Source: Deltaproteobacteria bacterium
GTDB lineage: Bacteria; Desulfobacterota; Desulfobaccia; Desulfobaccales; 0-14-0-80-60-11
Reading direction: 5' to 3'
Assembly (NCBI GenBank): GCA_023381945.1
Contig: JAMCQY010000197.1
Location: 1-11,590 of the forward strand
DNA: 11,590 nt
Below are positions 1-7,321 of this stretch, piece after piece. Position 1 is the first letter of the stretch; every line of letters begins with the position of its first letter. A program made the position numbers and the translations under genes. The notes beneath the pieces are model-generated. The model was not told the DNA's origin. It worked only from the letters and a program-made list of their open reading frames with translations, and did not search any database.

Positions 1-2
1 AT

Positions 3-737
3 GTTTTGGTCACCCATGATGAATATGCCGACAACTGGCCGGGGACCAAGACTTCTACCCGAGTAACCGATCTCGGATTTTTGGAATTGTCCGGCCAAGG
101 CCTGTTCAGCGCAATCCCCGTGGTTTCGGCAGTGGCGGATATCGCCCTTTATGGCGTCCTGGCCACGCTGGGCTATTACGAAATCGACGCAGCCCGGATC
201 GTCGATCTGGGTGAGGCGCAGCCCTGTACCCTTAGTGCCTCCTATATTTCCCTGGCCCATGATTTATTTGACCTGATCTCCGCCTATCCCCTGTTTTCGG
301 CAATTCCGGATGTGGCCGGACAACTGGCCGGGGTTACCTCCTGCAAGATCCAGGTAGCCATCGATCCGGGAACCGGCACTTTCGGAGACTGGCAGGATTT
401 CTATCCGGGACAGTATTACGGCCAAAAATTTAACTTCCGGCTGATGCTGGCCACCACTTCCGGGCAAATTTCGCCGATGGTGGAGGCCTTCAAATGGACC
501 GTGGATATGCCGGACCGGGTTGAATCAGGAAAGGCTGATTTTCCCGCTGCCGGTGGCAGTATTACTTATTCCCGGCCTTTCCAGGTCATCCCGGACCCGC
601 AGATCACCATTTATGATGGTGTAGAGGGCGATCAGTTCATCTTCACCAGCAAAACAGCGGCGGGATTCGCCGGCCTGGTCAAAAACGGCGGCGCCGGTGT
701 GGCCCGCGAAATTCACCACCTGGAAAAAGCCTATTAG
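3..737 (+). CDS. C-terminal part of lambda J-like tail tip / host-specificity protein (5' partial)
   Basis: The reading frame is open from the left edge, so this is the 3' end of a larger gene. A TTG at 6 is available but has no ribosome binding site in view. In J-like tail-tip proteins this end lies at the distal tip of the tail and takes part in host recognition. The visible 243+ residues end with a block I recognise from many prophage J-type proteins: a WQDF..GQY segment, then VDMPDRVESG, then a beta-rich stretch with ITIYDGVEGDQFIFTSKTA-like text, and finally an aromatic C-terminus (LEKAY). Two short similar segments (LFSAIPVV and LFSAIPDV, about 60 residues apart) suggest a weak internal repeat. 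It is followed at 8 bp by the first fibre-like gene, as expected downstream of J. The family call is from recalled sequence similarity; the exact receptor role is inference. Confidence 0.72.
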   Translation, partial: VLVTHDEYADNWPGTKTSTRVTDLGFLELSGQGLFSAIPVVSAVADIALYGVLATLGYYEIDAARIVDLGEAQPCTLSASYISLAHDLFDLISAYPLFSAIPDVAGQLAGVTSCKIQVAIDPGTGTFGDWQDFYPGQYYGQKFNFRLMLATTSGQISPMVEAFKWTVDMPDRVESGKADFPAAGGSITYSRPFQVIPDPQITIYDGVEGDQFIFTSKTAAGFAGLVKNGGAGVAREIHHLEKAY

Positions 738-745
738 GAGGGCTC

Positions 746-1699
746 ATGTCCCAACATAAACTGAGTATTGATGACGGCAGCGGCGCTGAAGTCCTGGCCC
801 GGATAGATGCGGCCCTGCAGGCCCAGGCGTCCATGCAGGCCGGGGCGGTGGGCTCCCTGTCGGCCACCTTTGCCAATCAATTGATCGCCGACACCACTTC
901 CGGCCATATCCTCAAGCGCAATAATGCCGACGACGCCTGGGATTATCTGGCACCCATCGACCAGAGCATCATCGCCTCAGCCGTGGGTACCGACGCTTAC
1001 GCCATCACCCTGTCCCCGGCCATCAACGCCTATAAAAACGGGGTGATCTACCGCTTCAAGGCCGACGTGGCCAATACCGGGGCCTGTACCCTGAATATCA
1101 ACGCGCAGGGGGCGGTGGATATTAAACGCTATGTTGACGGGGCCCTGGCTGACCCGTTTAATGGCGACATTCCGGCCGATGGACTGGTACTGCTGCTCTA
1201 CGACAGCGCGGCCGGGGTCATGGTCCTGCTCAATCCGGCCAATGTCAGCGGGGCCGTGGTGCAGGTGGTCAACACGCAAAGCGGGGCCTACGCCAGCGGC
1301 AATACCCAGATACCGTTAGACGACACCATCCCCCAGAAAACCGAAGGCGATGAATATCTCACCCTGGCCATCACGCCGAAAAGTGCCAGCCATTACCTGC
1401 GCATTCAAGCCGTGCTGAACGTGGTTTCTTCCGGAGCGGATAATCCGATTATCGCGCTGTTCCAGGATGCGGCTGCCGATGCCCTGGCGGCTAATGTAGG
1501 CCGGACCGAAATTGCCCAGGCAGCCACGCAATTGATGATCGACTTCTATGTCCTGGCGGGCACCACCAGCGCCACCACCTTCAAAATCCGGGCGGGAAGC
1601 TCGGTGGGCGGCGGCCTCGGCATTAACGGGGCCAGCGGCGCCAGGAAATTAGGCGGGGTGTATTACAGCTTCATCACCATCACCGAAATCAAAGCCTAG
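746..1699 (+). CDS. Tail fibre / receptor-binding type protein
   Basis: A 317-residue virion protein, starting at an ATG with an AGGAGG Shine-Dalgarno just before it. Three zones are visible. Residues 1-70 are a helical N-terminus rich in Ala and Gln. Residues about 75-165 carry a domain recurrent in phage fibres (DAYAITLSPAINAYKNG, then FKADVANTGACTLNIN, then a DG..DGLVLLLYD end). Residues about 175-317 are a beta-rich domain of the type found at the C-terminus of many phage fibres (DDTIPQKTEGDEYLTLAITP, then an alanine-rich ALFQDAAADALAA segment, a KIRAGSS segment, and an ending GGVYYSFITITEI). The role is probably adsorption or fibre decoration at the tail tip. It sits directly downstream of the J-like gene in the same late transcript. 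The fibre assignment is well supported; receptor specificity cannot be read from the sequence. Confidence 0.72.
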   Translation: MSQHKLSIDDGSGAEVLARIDAALQAQASMQAGAVGSLSATFANQLIADTTSGHILKRNNADDAWDYLAPIDQSIIASAVGTDAYAITLSPAINAYKNGVIYRFKADVANTGACTLNINAQGAVDIKRYVDGALADPFNGDIPADGLVLLLYDSAAGVMVLLNPANVSGAVVQVVNTQSGAYASGNTQIPLDDTIPQKTEGDEYLTLAITPKSASHYLRIQAVLNVVSSGADNPIIALFQDAAADALAANVGRTEIAQAATQLMIDFYVLAGTTSATTFKIRAGSSVGGGLGINGASGARKLGGVYYSFITITEIKA

Positions 1700-1712
1700 A
1701 AAGGAGACGGCC

Positions 1713-2294
1713 ATGACGGTGTATATTTATCAGGAGGCTTTCGACCTGCCGCAGTTTGTCACCTGCCTCAGCACCGAGATTAAACCCCTGGTGGATGCGC
1801 GCGGGGTGCCCCTGCGGGACCGTTCCCGGTGTCTTTATACCGATACCGGGGCCGAATTCCTGCTGCTGGCCGGGGTCTGGTATCCGCAGCTCGGTCAGGC
1901 TGATCTGGCGGCGATGCAGGCCGATATTGCCGCTCTGAAGGCCCAGAACCAGACGGTCCAAATTACCTCCCACGAGTTTGTTTTCGGGGCGGCTGATACC
2001 GGGAAAACCGCGGCCATCGCCTATAACGGCTCGGTGTCCCACCTGCATCTTGTGGTGCCCGATTTCACCAATGTGGTCACGGCCACGGTGACCCTGGTGG
2101 ACGCCAGCGGGCGGGTTCTCTGGACTTCGGCGGCCAAGGCCAAAAACGCCTCCTATAACCTGGATGACCTATCGTCCGGGATACTGGTGGAGCAGTTCGT
2201 GGACCATAGCCTGAGTTGGGTGGTTACGCTCTCGGGAGCGCCCGGCGGTGACGGCGGCACCGTGGTGCTGGTGCCGAGATATTACGGGGTATAG
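1713..2294 (+). CDS. Probable minor tail / fibre-associated protein with coiled coil
   Basis: 193 residues, preceded by AAGGAGA. The N-terminal 60 residues form a small domain ending in an aromatic LLLAGVWYPQL segment. Residues about 60-80 (GQADLAAMQADIAALKAQNQ) are a short heptad-like coiled coil, typical of trimerisation stems in phage fibres. Residues 82-193 are a beta-rich domain (HLHLVVPDF, ATVTLVDASGRVLW, LSWVVTLSGAPGGDGGTVVLVP). A head-stem-tip arrangement of this kind is characteristic of small trimeric fibre proteins. I do not recognise a specific family, so the tail-fibre assignment comes from architecture and position between two fibre-like genes. Confidence 0.55.
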   Translation: MTVYIYQEAFDLPQFVTCLSTEIKPLVDARGVPLRDRSRCLYTDTGAEFLLLAGVWYPQLGQADLAAMQADIAALKAQNQTVQITSHEFVFGAADTGKTAAIAYNGSVSHLHLVVPDFTNVVTATVTLVDASGRVLWTSAAKAKNASYNLDDLSSGILVEQFVDHSLSWVVTLSGAPGGDGGTVVLVPRYYGV

Positions 2295-2296
2295 CC

Positions 2297-2434
2297 ATGC
2301 AGCAAGCAATGAACCTGACCTTACTCAGAAAGCGGCGGCTGGCGGCGGTGGTGCGTATTACCGGCTTGATTTGGGATGCTGATAATTCCCTGCTTTTCTG
2401 GGAAGATGGGACATTGATGCGATGGGAGAATTAA
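2297..2434 (+). CDS. Small hypothetical protein, 45 aa
   Basis: A short open frame filling the gap between two tail genes. Its ATG lies 2 bp after the TAG of the preceding gene and its TAA is 3 bp before the next ATG, so the spacing fits the operon. The peptide begins MQQAMNLTLLRKRRLAAVVR, basic in its first 20 residues, and ends in an aromatic acidic tail (IWDADNSLLFWEDGTLMRWEN). There is no clear Shine-Dalgarno, so it would rely on translational coupling. No family is recognised. The snug fit is the main evidence that it is real. Confidence 0.45.
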   Translation: MQQAMNLTLLRKRRLAAVVRITGLIWDADNSLLFWEDGTLMRWEN

Positions 2435-2437
2435 TCA

Positions 2438-2839
2438 ATGGCTTATGAGATTGTTAAACGGGATACGGTTACGGGTAGATGCAGGGCGGCGGTGCCAGGG
2501 GTAGATTACCAATCTAATCGGATTACCAGTATAACCAGTGCCGCCAGCATCACGCCCAATGCCGACACCACCGACATTTTCAAAGTTTCAGCCCTGGCGG
2601 AGGACGTAACCATCAATGCCCCCACGGGCACGCCCGGCGATGGGCAAAAGCTGATTATCGAGATTGTGGACGACGGCTCGTCGCGGAGCATCAGCCTGGA
2701 TACCGCTGTTTATAAGCCCATCAACGTCATTTTGCCCAACGCCACGGTGCCGGGCAAGAAGTTGCTCATCATCTGCATGTACGACGCCATCGTCCCGGCC
2801 GCGCCGGTGTGGGATGTCGTTTGGGTGGGGCAGGAATAG
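2438..2839 (+). CDS. Phage tail-fibre-associated beta-rich protein
   Basis: 133 residues. After a 25-residue leader it carries a domain I recognise as common in phage tail and fibre proteins: SITSAASITPNADTTDIFKV, then VTINAPTGTPGDGQKLIIEI, then DDGSSRSISLD, closing with a WDVVWVGQE strand. In other phages this module sits in minor tail or fibre proteins and probably forms a beta-sandwich knob. Here it forms almost the whole protein. The start is the ATG 3 bp after the upstream stop, with GGGAG in the preceding codons as a possible ribosome binding site. It lies in the fibre cluster. The structural role is inferred from family and context. Confidence 0.6.
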   Translation: MAYEIVKRDTVTGRCRAAVPGVDYQSNRITSITSAASITPNADTTDIFKVSALAEDVTINAPTGTPGDGQKLIIEIVDDGSSRSISLDTAVYKPINVILPNATVPGKKLLIICMYDAIVPAAPVWDVVWVGQE

Positions 2840-2850
2840 AGGACTAAGCC

Positions 2851-3114
2851 ATGAATCAATACTACCGTAGTCCCGAGGGTTTGATCTATCAGACTGACGA
2901 CCAGCCTTTCCCCACTTTTACCGCGGAGGAATGGACCGCCAAGCTGGAAGCTAAAAGGCAGGAAGTGGCGGCAATCCAGGCCCTGATTAACGGCCTGCCT
3001 CAGCCCAACAGCCAGTTGGAGGAGCTGGCGGTGAATGTGGTGTTGGGCAAGCCGCAGCTGGAGGACCGGCTTAGCTATTTGCAGGCCGAGTTGACCGCGA
3101 TGGAGGCGGTCTAA
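2851..3114 (+). CDS. Small hypothetical helical protein
   Basis: 87 residues, starting at an ATG 11 bp after the upstream stop with GAGGA nearby. The N-terminus (MNQYYRSPEGLIYQTDDQP) resembles a short beta hairpin. From about residue 22 onward the protein is helical with heptad-like spacing (EEWTAKLEAKRQEVAAIQAL, then LEDRLSYLQAELTAME), so a coiled coil is likely. No cysteines, no membrane segment and no known family. It sits between two fibre-type genes, which suggests a fibre chaperone or assembly factor similar in position to small helper genes beside phage fibres. That role is only positional inference. Confidence 0.55.
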   Translation: MNQYYRSPEGLIYQTDDQPFPTFTAEEWTAKLEAKRQEVAAIQALINGLPQPNSQLEELAVNVVLGKPQLEDRLSYLQAELTAMEAV

Positions 3115-3115
3115 G

Positions 3116-4738
3116 ATGAGCAAGAACTTTGCCCTGCTCACTCTGGCTGTCCCGCAGAACCTTACCGGCGGCGTGGCCGCGGGCGGCGACTTGGCCCCCG
3201 AGACCACCTATTACTACCGGCTCTATGCCACCCGTTTCGATGGCGGCGTGGGCTTGACCTATTCGCCGCAGACGCCCACTTTTTCCCTGGCCACCACCGC
3301 CACCGAGCGCATCATTAACCTCTCCTGGGACGCTGTTCCAGGGTTGGTACCGGGCTATCGGACCGGCTACATCATTCTGCGCAATACTTCGGATAGTTTC
3401 CCGGATCACCTGGCGACCTGCTTGGTTAATCCCCGAGACGGCGTTTTACAAACTAACAGTTTTAGCGATAACGGCAGCGCCGCACCGTTACAAACCGCCA
3501 TGTTCCCCCTGGGCCTGCCCACCCTGTTGGCCTGGGGCGGCGACACCGGTGATCCCATCACCTTCTGGGATCTCTATCAGATCGACTTGGGCAATGGTTG
3601 GGGTCTGATCACCCCGGCCATTAATCCAGCCAGAGTGATTTTCGACTCTTACAAAAAAGAGGGCATGACCTGGATCAGTCACGCCAACCTGCTTTTCGGC
3701 AAGGATACCGGCTGGCAGAATCAGACCACCTATTTCACCCATGCCGGTCAAGGCGGTTTGATCATTTACGGCGGTATCCATTTCTGGGAATCCTGCACTC
3801 ACACCTGGGGAGCGCCCGCCAATAGCGGCGATAACCTCAGCGCCTATATGGGCAGAATGCCCACGGTGCTGACCTATGGCCCGAGCATGCTGGATGGTTG
3901 CGCCTTCAAAGGGGTGGCGAAACTATATGGCCTGCGCCTGATCCAGGGCGGTTGGCTGTTCTGGCCGGGCGGCTACTATAGTTGGAACCAGCCCCATACG
4001 GTTCCCGGCGTCAATGCCCTGCCAAATTCGCAAATTCTGGACTGTGATTTCGGCTTTAAGGGCAACGGCTATGATCTAGTGGGCTCCGTTAATCCCAAGC
4101 GCTGCCGTTACGGCGGCATTCGGGCCCATCCGGGAGTAAATTTGGACCGGCCCTTAATCACCACAGATGAGGGTCTGGGTTTGCGCCATGAGTCTGGGAC
4201 CACAGTGACTGAGCCCACCGTGGTCTATGGTGGCTGGGACATCATCTGGCGCACCGATCTGACCCATACCATCATCGACGGGGTCTTCAAGAGCCACAAT
4301 CAGGCGGATAACCGGCCCTGGATCTTTTTGGGATTTGGCCTAAGCCTGGGGGGCAGCCTGACTTTCAAATACACGGTGCGGCTCAAGATCACCGATTTAG
4401 CCAACAACCCTATAAGTGGGGTATTGGCGATGGTCAAAGATGCGGCGGGGCAAACGGTTTTCAGTGGCGCTACCGGGGTTGACGGCGTGGTTGATGCCGG
4501 GGCTCTGCTGGCCCGGGTCTTGACGCCTGACCCATCCCTCAACGGCGTCTGGGCCCTTGATCAAGCCCCTGAGGACGATCTGGTGACCCAGGGCAAACTG
4601 CTGCGCACCATGCACACACCGCATACCCTGACCCTTTCCAAGACTGGGTTGCAGACATACCGCAGCACCATTGATCTAGACAGCCCCAAGTCCCTGGTTT
4701 TGGGCCTCTGGGACGGCGGCGGCTTTATGGCGGGATAA
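3116..4738 (+). CDS. Large multi-domain tail fibre / receptor-binding candidate
   Basis: 540 residues; the ATG comes one base after the previous TAA. The N-terminal ~100 residues look like a fibronectin type III-like fold (TTYYYRLYATRFDGG, INLSWDAVPG, GYIILRNTSD), common in phage virion proteins. The middle (about 120-400) is rich in Gly, Trp, Tyr and His with repeating short strands, compatible with a beta-helix or other carbohydrate-facing fold. The C-terminal part (about 415-520) resembles a carboxypeptidase-regulatory/Ig-like module (VRLKITDLANNPISGVLAMV, AGQTVFSGATGVDG, then a HTLTLSKTGLQTYRSTIDL strand pair). This makes it the best candidate for the main adsorption protein of this cluster. 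No catalytic signature is evident. Domain names are by eye and should be treated as tentative. Confidence 0.55.
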   Translation: MSKNFALLTLAVPQNLTGGVAAGGDLAPETTYYYRLYATRFDGGVGLTYSPQTPTFSLATTATERIINLSWDAVPGLVPGYRTGYIILRNTSDSFPDHLATCLVNPRDGVLQTNSFSDNGSAAPLQTAMFPLGLPTLLAWGGDTGDPITFWDLYQIDLGNGWGLITPAINPARVIFDSYKKEGMTWISHANLLFGKDTGWQNQTTYFTHAGQGGLIIYGGIHFWESCTHTWGAPANSGDNLSAYMGRMPTVLTYGPSMLDGCAFKGVAKLYGLRLIQGGWLFWPGGYYSWNQPHTVPGVNALPNSQILDCDFGFKGNGYDLVGSVNPKRCRYGGIRAHPGVNLDRPLITTDEGLGLRHESGTTVTEPTVVYGGWDIIWRTDLTHTIIDGVFKSHNQADNRPWIFLGFGLSLGGSLTFKYTVRLKITDLANNPISGVLAMVKDAAGQTVFSGATGVDGVVDAGALLARVLTPDPSLNGVWALDQAPEDDLVTQGKLLRTMHTPHTLTLSKTGLQTYRSTIDLDSPKSLVLGLWDGGGFMAG

Positions 4739-4802
4739 CCCTCGTCACGGACGGCGGGCTCACGGCCAGGGACGGCCCTATTAAACTGAGGGGGTGAGGG
4801 GG

Positions 4803-5141
4803 ATGGGTGACGTGGCAGCGCAGGTGCCGGGTCTCTATTGGGCCCTGATAGCCTTCGGGATTGTCTTGGGCGGAGCGGGGGCGGTAATTGCTTTGCTCAT
4901 CGGCTTCAGGTTCAAGATCTTCCGCTGGGGCTGGGACGGCGGGCCGGCGGAGGAGGTGAAACCCAACGGCCTGACTGAGTTAATCAAGCGGCTGGAGCGC
5001 ATCGAGGAAAAGATTGATAGTCAGCAGGGCAATCACGCCCACTGCCGGGAAGGCCTGCTGGAGAAGATCGCTGAGAAAGTGGATTGGGATGCTTTTTACA
5101 GCCATACCCATGACCCGAAAGACTGGAAGGTGAAGAGATGA
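4803..5141 (+). CDS. Single-pass membrane protein with coiled coil, lysis-cassette head
   Basis: 112 residues from the ATG at 4803, which has GAGGGG just upstream. A GTG nine bases earlier is an alternative start. Residues about 11-35 form one hydrophobic transmembrane segment (LYWALIAFGIVLGGAGAVIA...). They are followed by a basic stop-transfer patch (RFKIFRWGW) and an amphipathic helix with heptad character (LTELIKRLERIEEKI, then LLEKIAEKVDWDAF). His and Cys cluster at residues 78-81 (HAHC) and HTH occurs near the end. Its stop overlaps the amidase start (ATGA), which ties it to lysis; a holin, antiholin or other membrane accessory is possible. No family is firmly recognised. Confidence 0.55.
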   Translation: MGDVAAQVPGLYWALIAFGIVLGGAGAVIALLIGFRFKIFRWGWDGGPAEEVKPNGLTELIKRLERIEEKIDSQQGNHAHCREGLLEKIAEKVDWDAFYSHTHDPKDWKVKR

Positions 5142-5686
5142 GCAAGTGGAAAGGCATTGTCGGCAGAAGTTTTACCCCGGAGGAATTCCTGGAATATGTC
5201 CGGACCCTCTCCTGGGAGGATTGGGTACCGGCTTTCATCGTGCTGCATAACACCGAGGAGCCCTCCCTGGCGATGCGGCCGCAGGGCATCGATGAGGAGC
5301 AGATCGAGGAGTGGGTAGGCTGGTACCGGGATCATTTGGGCTGGTCAGCCGGCCCGCATGTCTTCGTGGATGACCGGCGGATTTGGGTCTTCACCCCGCT
5401 CACTACTCCGGGAGTGCATGCCAATTCCTGGAACTCCCGCTCCCTGGGGGTGGAGATGCTGGGGGATTTCCGCCGGGAGGAATTCGATTCCGGCCGGGGC
5501 CTGCTGGTGCAGCAGAATGCCGTGGTGGCGGTGGCCATCCTCTCCATGGCCCTGGGCCTCGCCCCGGAGAGCCTGATGTTCCACAAAGAGAACGGTGAAA
5601 CCGAGCATGATTGTCCGGGGGAGAACGTAGGCAAGGAGCAATTTATTCAGGCAGTGAAAGACTGCATCGCCAGGGGGTCAACATGA
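5138..5686 (+). CDS. N-acetylmuramoyl-L-alanine amidase (Amidase_2/PGRP-type endolysin)
   Basis: A 182-residue zinc amidase that would cleave the bond between N-acetylmuramic acid and the L-Ala of the peptidoglycan stem. Visible signatures are FIVLHNT with the first zinc ligand H37, the HVFVDDRRIWVFTPL strand, the GVHANSWNSRSLGVEMLGDF strand around residues 92-111, and the closing FHK...TEHDCPG motif. Candidate ligands in that motif are H149 and C159, with H157 at the position of the catalytic Lys in T7 lysozyme. There is no signal peptide, so the enzyme needs a holin to reach the wall. The ATG overlaps the upstream stop (ATGA), and its own stop overlaps the next start in the same way, so it is translationally coupled to a second muralytic enzyme. 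Confidence 0.85.
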   Translation: MSKWKGIVGRSFTPEEFLEYVRTLSWEDWVPAFIVLHNTEEPSLAMRPQGIDEEQIEEWVGWYRDHLGWSAGPHVFVDDRRIWVFTPLTTPGVHANSWNSRSLGVEMLGDFRREEFDSGRGLLVQQNAVVAVAILSMALGLAPESLMFHKENGETEHDCPGENVGKEQFIQAVKDCIARGST

Positions 5687-6210
5687 TCACTCCAGAGATC
5701 CTGCAGGAAATCGTCCCCAGCCTGGATTATAACAAGGCCCAGGAGGTAGCCGACGCCCTCAATCCGGCCATGGACTGGGCCGACATCACCACGCCGGAGC
5801 GGCAGGCGGCCTTCATTGCCCAGTGCGCCCACGAGTCCGATCACTTCAAGACCATGCGGGAATATGCCTCCGGCCGGGCTTACGAAGGCCGGGAGGACCT
5901 GGGCAACACCGAACCGGGCGACGGCCCCCGGTTTAAGGGCCGGGGCTACATCCAAATCACCGGCCGGTCCAATTATACCCAGGCCGCGCAGGACCTCGAT
6001 CTCGACCTGGTGGACAATCCGGAGATCGCCGAGACCCCGGAGGCCGCCGGTTATATCGCCGCCTGGTACTGGAACTCCCGCAACCTGAACCGTTATGCCG
6101 ACGCCGGCGACTTCCGCACCATCACCCGCCGCATTAATGGCGGCTACAACGGCTGGGCTGACCGGGTGGCCTTTTGGGAGCGGGCCAAGGACGCCCTGGG
6201 GGTGGCCTGA
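5683..6210 (+). CDS. GH19 chitinase-like phage endolysin
   Basis: 175 residues using the ATG at 5683, which overlaps the amidase stop and has AGGGGG upstream. An upstream in-frame extension to 5611 lies inside the amidase gene and is not needed. GH19 signatures are FIAQCAHESDHF with probable acid E51, then E60 nine residues on (the same spacing as in GH19-type phage lysozymes), then the GRAYEGREDLGNTEPGDGPR segment, the FKGRGYIQITGRSNY motif at residues 84-98, AAWYWNSRNLN, and INGGYNG near the end. Phage GH19 enzymes hydrolyse the beta-1,4 bond of the glycan backbone. There is no signal peptide, so export depends on a holin. Together with the preceding amidase, the phage would cut both the glycan and the amide bonds. 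Confidence 0.87.
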   Translation: MITPEILQEIVPSLDYNKAQEVADALNPAMDWADITTPERQAAFIAQCAHESDHFKTMREYASGRAYEGREDLGNTEPGDGPRFKGRGYIQITGRSNYTQAAQDLDLDLVDNPEIAETPEAAGYIAAWYWNSRNLNRYADAGDFRTITRRINGGYNGWADRVAFWERAKDALGVA

Positions 6211-6452
6211 TGGCGCTCAGCGACTGGATTGCCGGCTCTACGGTCCGCACCAATATCGCCTTCGGGATTGCCTGTTTTTGCTGCTTCCTGGGCTTCCTGG
6301 TGGCCATCGCCATGTATGTCTATTACGGCTTCGTCCTGCAAAAAGAGATGGCCGGGGGCAATCAGGCCCTGACCTATGTCTTTGTGGGCCAGGGCTTCGG
6401 GGGCATGGTGGCGGCCCTGTTCAACCGTCCCGCCTCCGGAGGGACAGGCTGA
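6210..6452 (+). CDS. Holin-like small membrane protein (1)
   Basis: 80 residues from the ATG at 6210, which shares its A with the TGA of the endolysin gene (TGATG). Residues about 14-41 are a strong membrane segment (NIAFGIACFCCFLGFLVAIA then MYVYYG) with an unusual CFCCF cluster. Residues about 53-71 (ALTYVFVGQGFGGMVAALF) are a weaker second one, followed by a short Gly/Ser tail. Size, hydrophobicity and position right after the endolysin fit a class II holin or an antiholin. No family motif is recognised, so the function is inferred from context. Confidence 0.6.
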   Translation: MALSDWIAGSTVRTNIAFGIACFCCFLGFLVAIAMYVYYGFVLQKEMAGGNQALTYVFVGQGFGGMVAALFNRPASGGTG

Positions 6453-6775
6453 TGGGGTTCCTGCAAGAGTTTCTCAGCGGCAGCAACGACAAGGTCAATT
6501 CGCCCACGGTGATCGGCACCTGCATCACCTTGATCATGGCGGCCCTGGCCATCCCCGCCGGCGTCCTGGGACTGTGGGCGTTTTACCACCATGTCTGGAC
6601 GTTGAAAAAGGGGCTCGATGGCAGTGCAGTCCAGTTGATCGGGCTGCTCATCGGCGGCGGCGGAGTCGGCTGCGGCATCGGTTACGGGATTAACCGGTTT
6701 GCGGGGAGCGGCCGGCCTGCGGGAATCCCGCCGGGCTGGAAGCCGCCGGCGGCCCGGCCGCCATCACCGGAATAG
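6452..6775 (+). CDS. Holin-like small membrane protein (2)
   Basis: 107 residues from the ATG at 6452, overlapping the previous TGA (TGATG). Two hydrophobic segments are visible: residues about 19-45 (TVIGTCITLIMAALAIPAGV...) and about 61-81, glycine-rich (QLIGLLIGGGGVGCGIGYGI). A proline-rich basic tail ends the protein (PPGWKPPAARPPSPE). Two-pass topology and location between endolysin and spannin genes fit a holin/antiholin pair with the preceding protein. Which of the two forms the lesion cannot be decided from sequence. Confidence 0.6.
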   Translation: MGFLQEFLSGSNDKVNSPTVIGTCITLIMAALAIPAGVLGLWAFYHHVWTLKKGLDGSAVQLIGLLIGGGGVGCGIGYGINRFAGSGRPAGIPPGWKPPAARPPSPE

Positions 6776-6783
6776 GAGGTCGC

Positions 6784-7149
6784 ATGGGTATCTTGACTTA
6801 TCTCAAATTGGGCGCCGCCGCCGCGGTGCTCCTGGCGCTCGGCTATCTCGTCTGGAATTACCACCACATGCAGACCACCATTGGTTTTCTGAAAGATCAG
6901 AACGCCACGCTGATTCTCGGCCAGCAGATCACCAACGAAAATATCGCCAGTCTAAAAAAATTCATGACGGCCCGGAGTGCGGCCATAAGGAAGGTGACCA
7001 ATGAACAGGAGGAAATCCGCCAGTCTGAGGCTGCTGGTGACGATTCTGACCTGGATCGTCGTCTGGGGCGTTATTGGCTGCAGCCCGCAGATCAAAGCGG
7101 CGGTGCCGCCCCTGGGAGAGCAGGGGGTGCTCAACACCCCGCTCCTTGA
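6784..7149 (+). CDS. i-spannin (Rz-like inner-membrane subunit)
   Basis: 121 residues, with an AGGAGG Shine-Dalgarno 5 bases before the ATG. An N-terminal transmembrane anchor spans about residues 8-25 (LGAAAAVLLALGYLVW). It is followed by a periplasmic helical region with coiled-coil character (QTTIGFLKDQNATLILGQQI, ASLKKFMTARSAAIRK, NEQEEIRQ) and a low-complexity tail. This is the topology of Rz-type spannins, which join the inner membrane to an outer-membrane lipoprotein and fuse the membranes at lysis. The downstream lipoprotein gene begins inside this gene in the +2 frame, the classic overlapping Rz/Rz1 arrangement. There is little sequence similarity to lambda Rz by eye, so the call rests on topology and architecture. 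Confidence 0.7.
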   Translation: MGILTYLKLGAAAAVLLALGYLVWNYHHMQTTIGFLKDQNATLILGQQITNENIASLKKFMTARSAAIRKVTNEQEEIRQSEAAGDDSDLDRRLGRYWLQPADQSGGAAPGRAGGAQHPAP

Positions 7150-7321
7150 CCCGCCCAGGATGGAGCCCTGGACGCTGGCAGAGCTGCAGGCGACGCCGCG
7201 CACTGTGAAGGGCAAGGTCTTGCGCTGTCTGGCGAATATGTCTGGTTATGTGGAGGTGGCCGAGGCCGCGGTCCAGGCCCACCAGGACTATGAGCGGAAG
7301 ATTTTCGGGGGGGTGAAATGA
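7001..7321 (+). CDS. o-spannin (Rz1-like outer-membrane lipoprotein)
   Basis: 106 residues; 149 bp of the gene overlap the i-spannin gene in another frame. The ATG at 7001 follows AAGGAAGG. A lipoprotein signal is clear: basic start MNRRKSASLR, hydrophobic stretch LLVTILTWIVVWG, lipobox VIGC with the lipidated Cys at residue 27, then SPQIKAAVPP. The mature part is Pro-containing (VPPLGEQ, LLDPPRMEP) as in Rz1 proteins but, at about 80 residues, longer than lambda Rz1. It would sit in the inner leaflet of the outer membrane and bind the i-spannin in the periplasm. Its stop overlaps the next start (ATGA). Confidence 0.75.
   Translation: MNRRKSASLRLLVTILTWIVVWGVIGCSPQIKAAVPPLGEQGVLNTPLLDPPRMEPWTLAELQATPRTVKGKVLRCLANMSGYVEVAEAAVQAHQDYERKIFGGVK

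Noticed and set aside
102..320. Internal repeat LFSAIP(V/D)V in the J-like protein
   Set aside because: Only about eight residues match, and the DNA copies have diverged; too short to claim a duplication.
4741..4802. Possible terminator or repeat between the fibre gene and the lysis genes (ACGG repeats, AGGG-ACGG-CCCT)
   Set aside because: The stems are only about 4 bp and there is no T-run; not convincing as a terminator.
5611..5682. Upstream extension of the GH19 endolysin
   Set aside because: The extra residues (MSGGERRQGAIYSG...) come from the end of the amidase gene. The ATG at 5683 overlaps the amidase stop and has its own AGGGGG.
6095..6451. N-terminal extension of the second holin-like protein
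   Set aside because: This part lies out of frame inside the endolysin and first holin-like genes and is Pro/Arg/Ala-rich. The ATG at 6452 with TGATG coupling gives a clean two-pass membrane protein.
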